Assembly: GCA_002842935.1 (NCBI GenBank)
Contig: PHEM01000204.1
Location: 1-5,925 of the forward strand
From: Alphaproteobacteria bacterium HGW-Alphaproteobacteria-13
Lineage (GTDB): Bacteria > Pseudomonadota > Alphaproteobacteria > Sphingomonadales > Sphingomonadaceae
DNA length: 5,925 bases
Direction of reading: 5' to 3'
This document shows, piece after piece, positions 5,784 to 5,925 of the stretch (its first letter is position 1; each line of letters begins with the position of its first letter). The position numbers and the translations under genes were made by a program. Below the pieces are notes generated by a model that was not told the DNA's origin, did no database searches, and worked only from the letters and a program-made list of their open reading frames with translations.

Positions 5784-5925
5784 TTATATGTTCGCTGAAT
5801 CGTCTTTCTCATATAGGGATTCCAGCATTCTTGCCGCAAACGCGTCGATGCGCTCCTCAATCCCCTCCGCATGCATCGCCTCGCCGGGGTTGTTCGCCGT
5901 CTGCATCAGGCAAAAGCGCGGCGGG
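5784..5925 (-). CDS. C-terminal end of an unrecognised protein
   Basis: The frame is open from the right edge of the window to the TAA at 5786-5784, giving the last 46 residues. It starts PPRFCLMQTANNPGEAM, continues through a helical, Glu/Arg/Ala-rich stretch (IEERIDAFAARMLESLYEK) and ends DDSANI. The spacing of charged and hydrophobic residues suggests one amphipathic C-terminal helix. A TetR-type regulator would fit both the helical tail and its position upstream of a methyltransferase, but this is only a guess. The gene is in the same orientation as the methyltransferase and belongs to the foreign right arm. Confidence 0.5.
   Translation of the reverse strand, partial: PPRFCLMQTANNPGEAMHAEGIEERIDAFAARMLESLYEKDDSANI

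Overview
The left 5.05 kb looks like chromosome from a sphingomonad-type alphaproteobacterium. It is very GC-rich (41 of 60 bases in 4381-4440 are G or C). It carries a DUF2189 membrane protein typical of alphaproteobacteria, and two intergenic palindromes with cores (ctgagcttgtcgaag type and cgagcgaagacgagg type) of the kind scattered through sphingomonad genomes. The taxonomic call rests on recognition of protein and repeat style, not on a search.

Layout from left to right. The 3' part of a gene for a single-pass membrane protein of the zinc-ribbon/DUF3426 type ends at 543 (+). A 128-bp palindromic element follows, then a complete DUF2189 membrane protein gene (771-1541, +). A second, larger palindromic element (1539-1710) lies between that gene and the convergent flagellar cluster, and its ends contain the stop codons of both genes. 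The flagellar cluster reads leftward on the minus strand: the end of fliR, then flhB, fliD and fliS. FliR and FlhB belong to the flagellar type III export gate. FliD caps the growing filament and FliS is the flagellin chaperone. A good match to a sigma-28 (FliA) promoter sits just upstream of fliD, which would let fliD-fliS be expressed late while remaining in the same transcription unit as the export genes.

Near 5050-5062 the sequence changes character. The fliR reading frame continues without a stop, but upstream of this point it encodes the first 138 residues of a class I SAM-dependent methyltransferase of a Firmicutes-like type, in place of the N-terminal half of FliR. The 870 bp to the right are less GC-rich (25 of 60 in 5701-5760). 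They contain a strong Shine-Dalgarno site, a classic intrinsic terminator upstream of the methyltransferase, a 316-bp non-coding stretch, and the last 46 codons of another minus-strand gene that I do not recognise. The methyltransferase-FliR fusion is most simply read as a chimera (assembly, library or amplification artefact, or less likely a real recombination) between two organisms, not as a new protein architecture. I see no convincing new biological system. The most useful observations are the breakpoint, the paired palindromic elements with similar ends, the candidate fliD promoter, and the terminator-bearing leader in the right arm.
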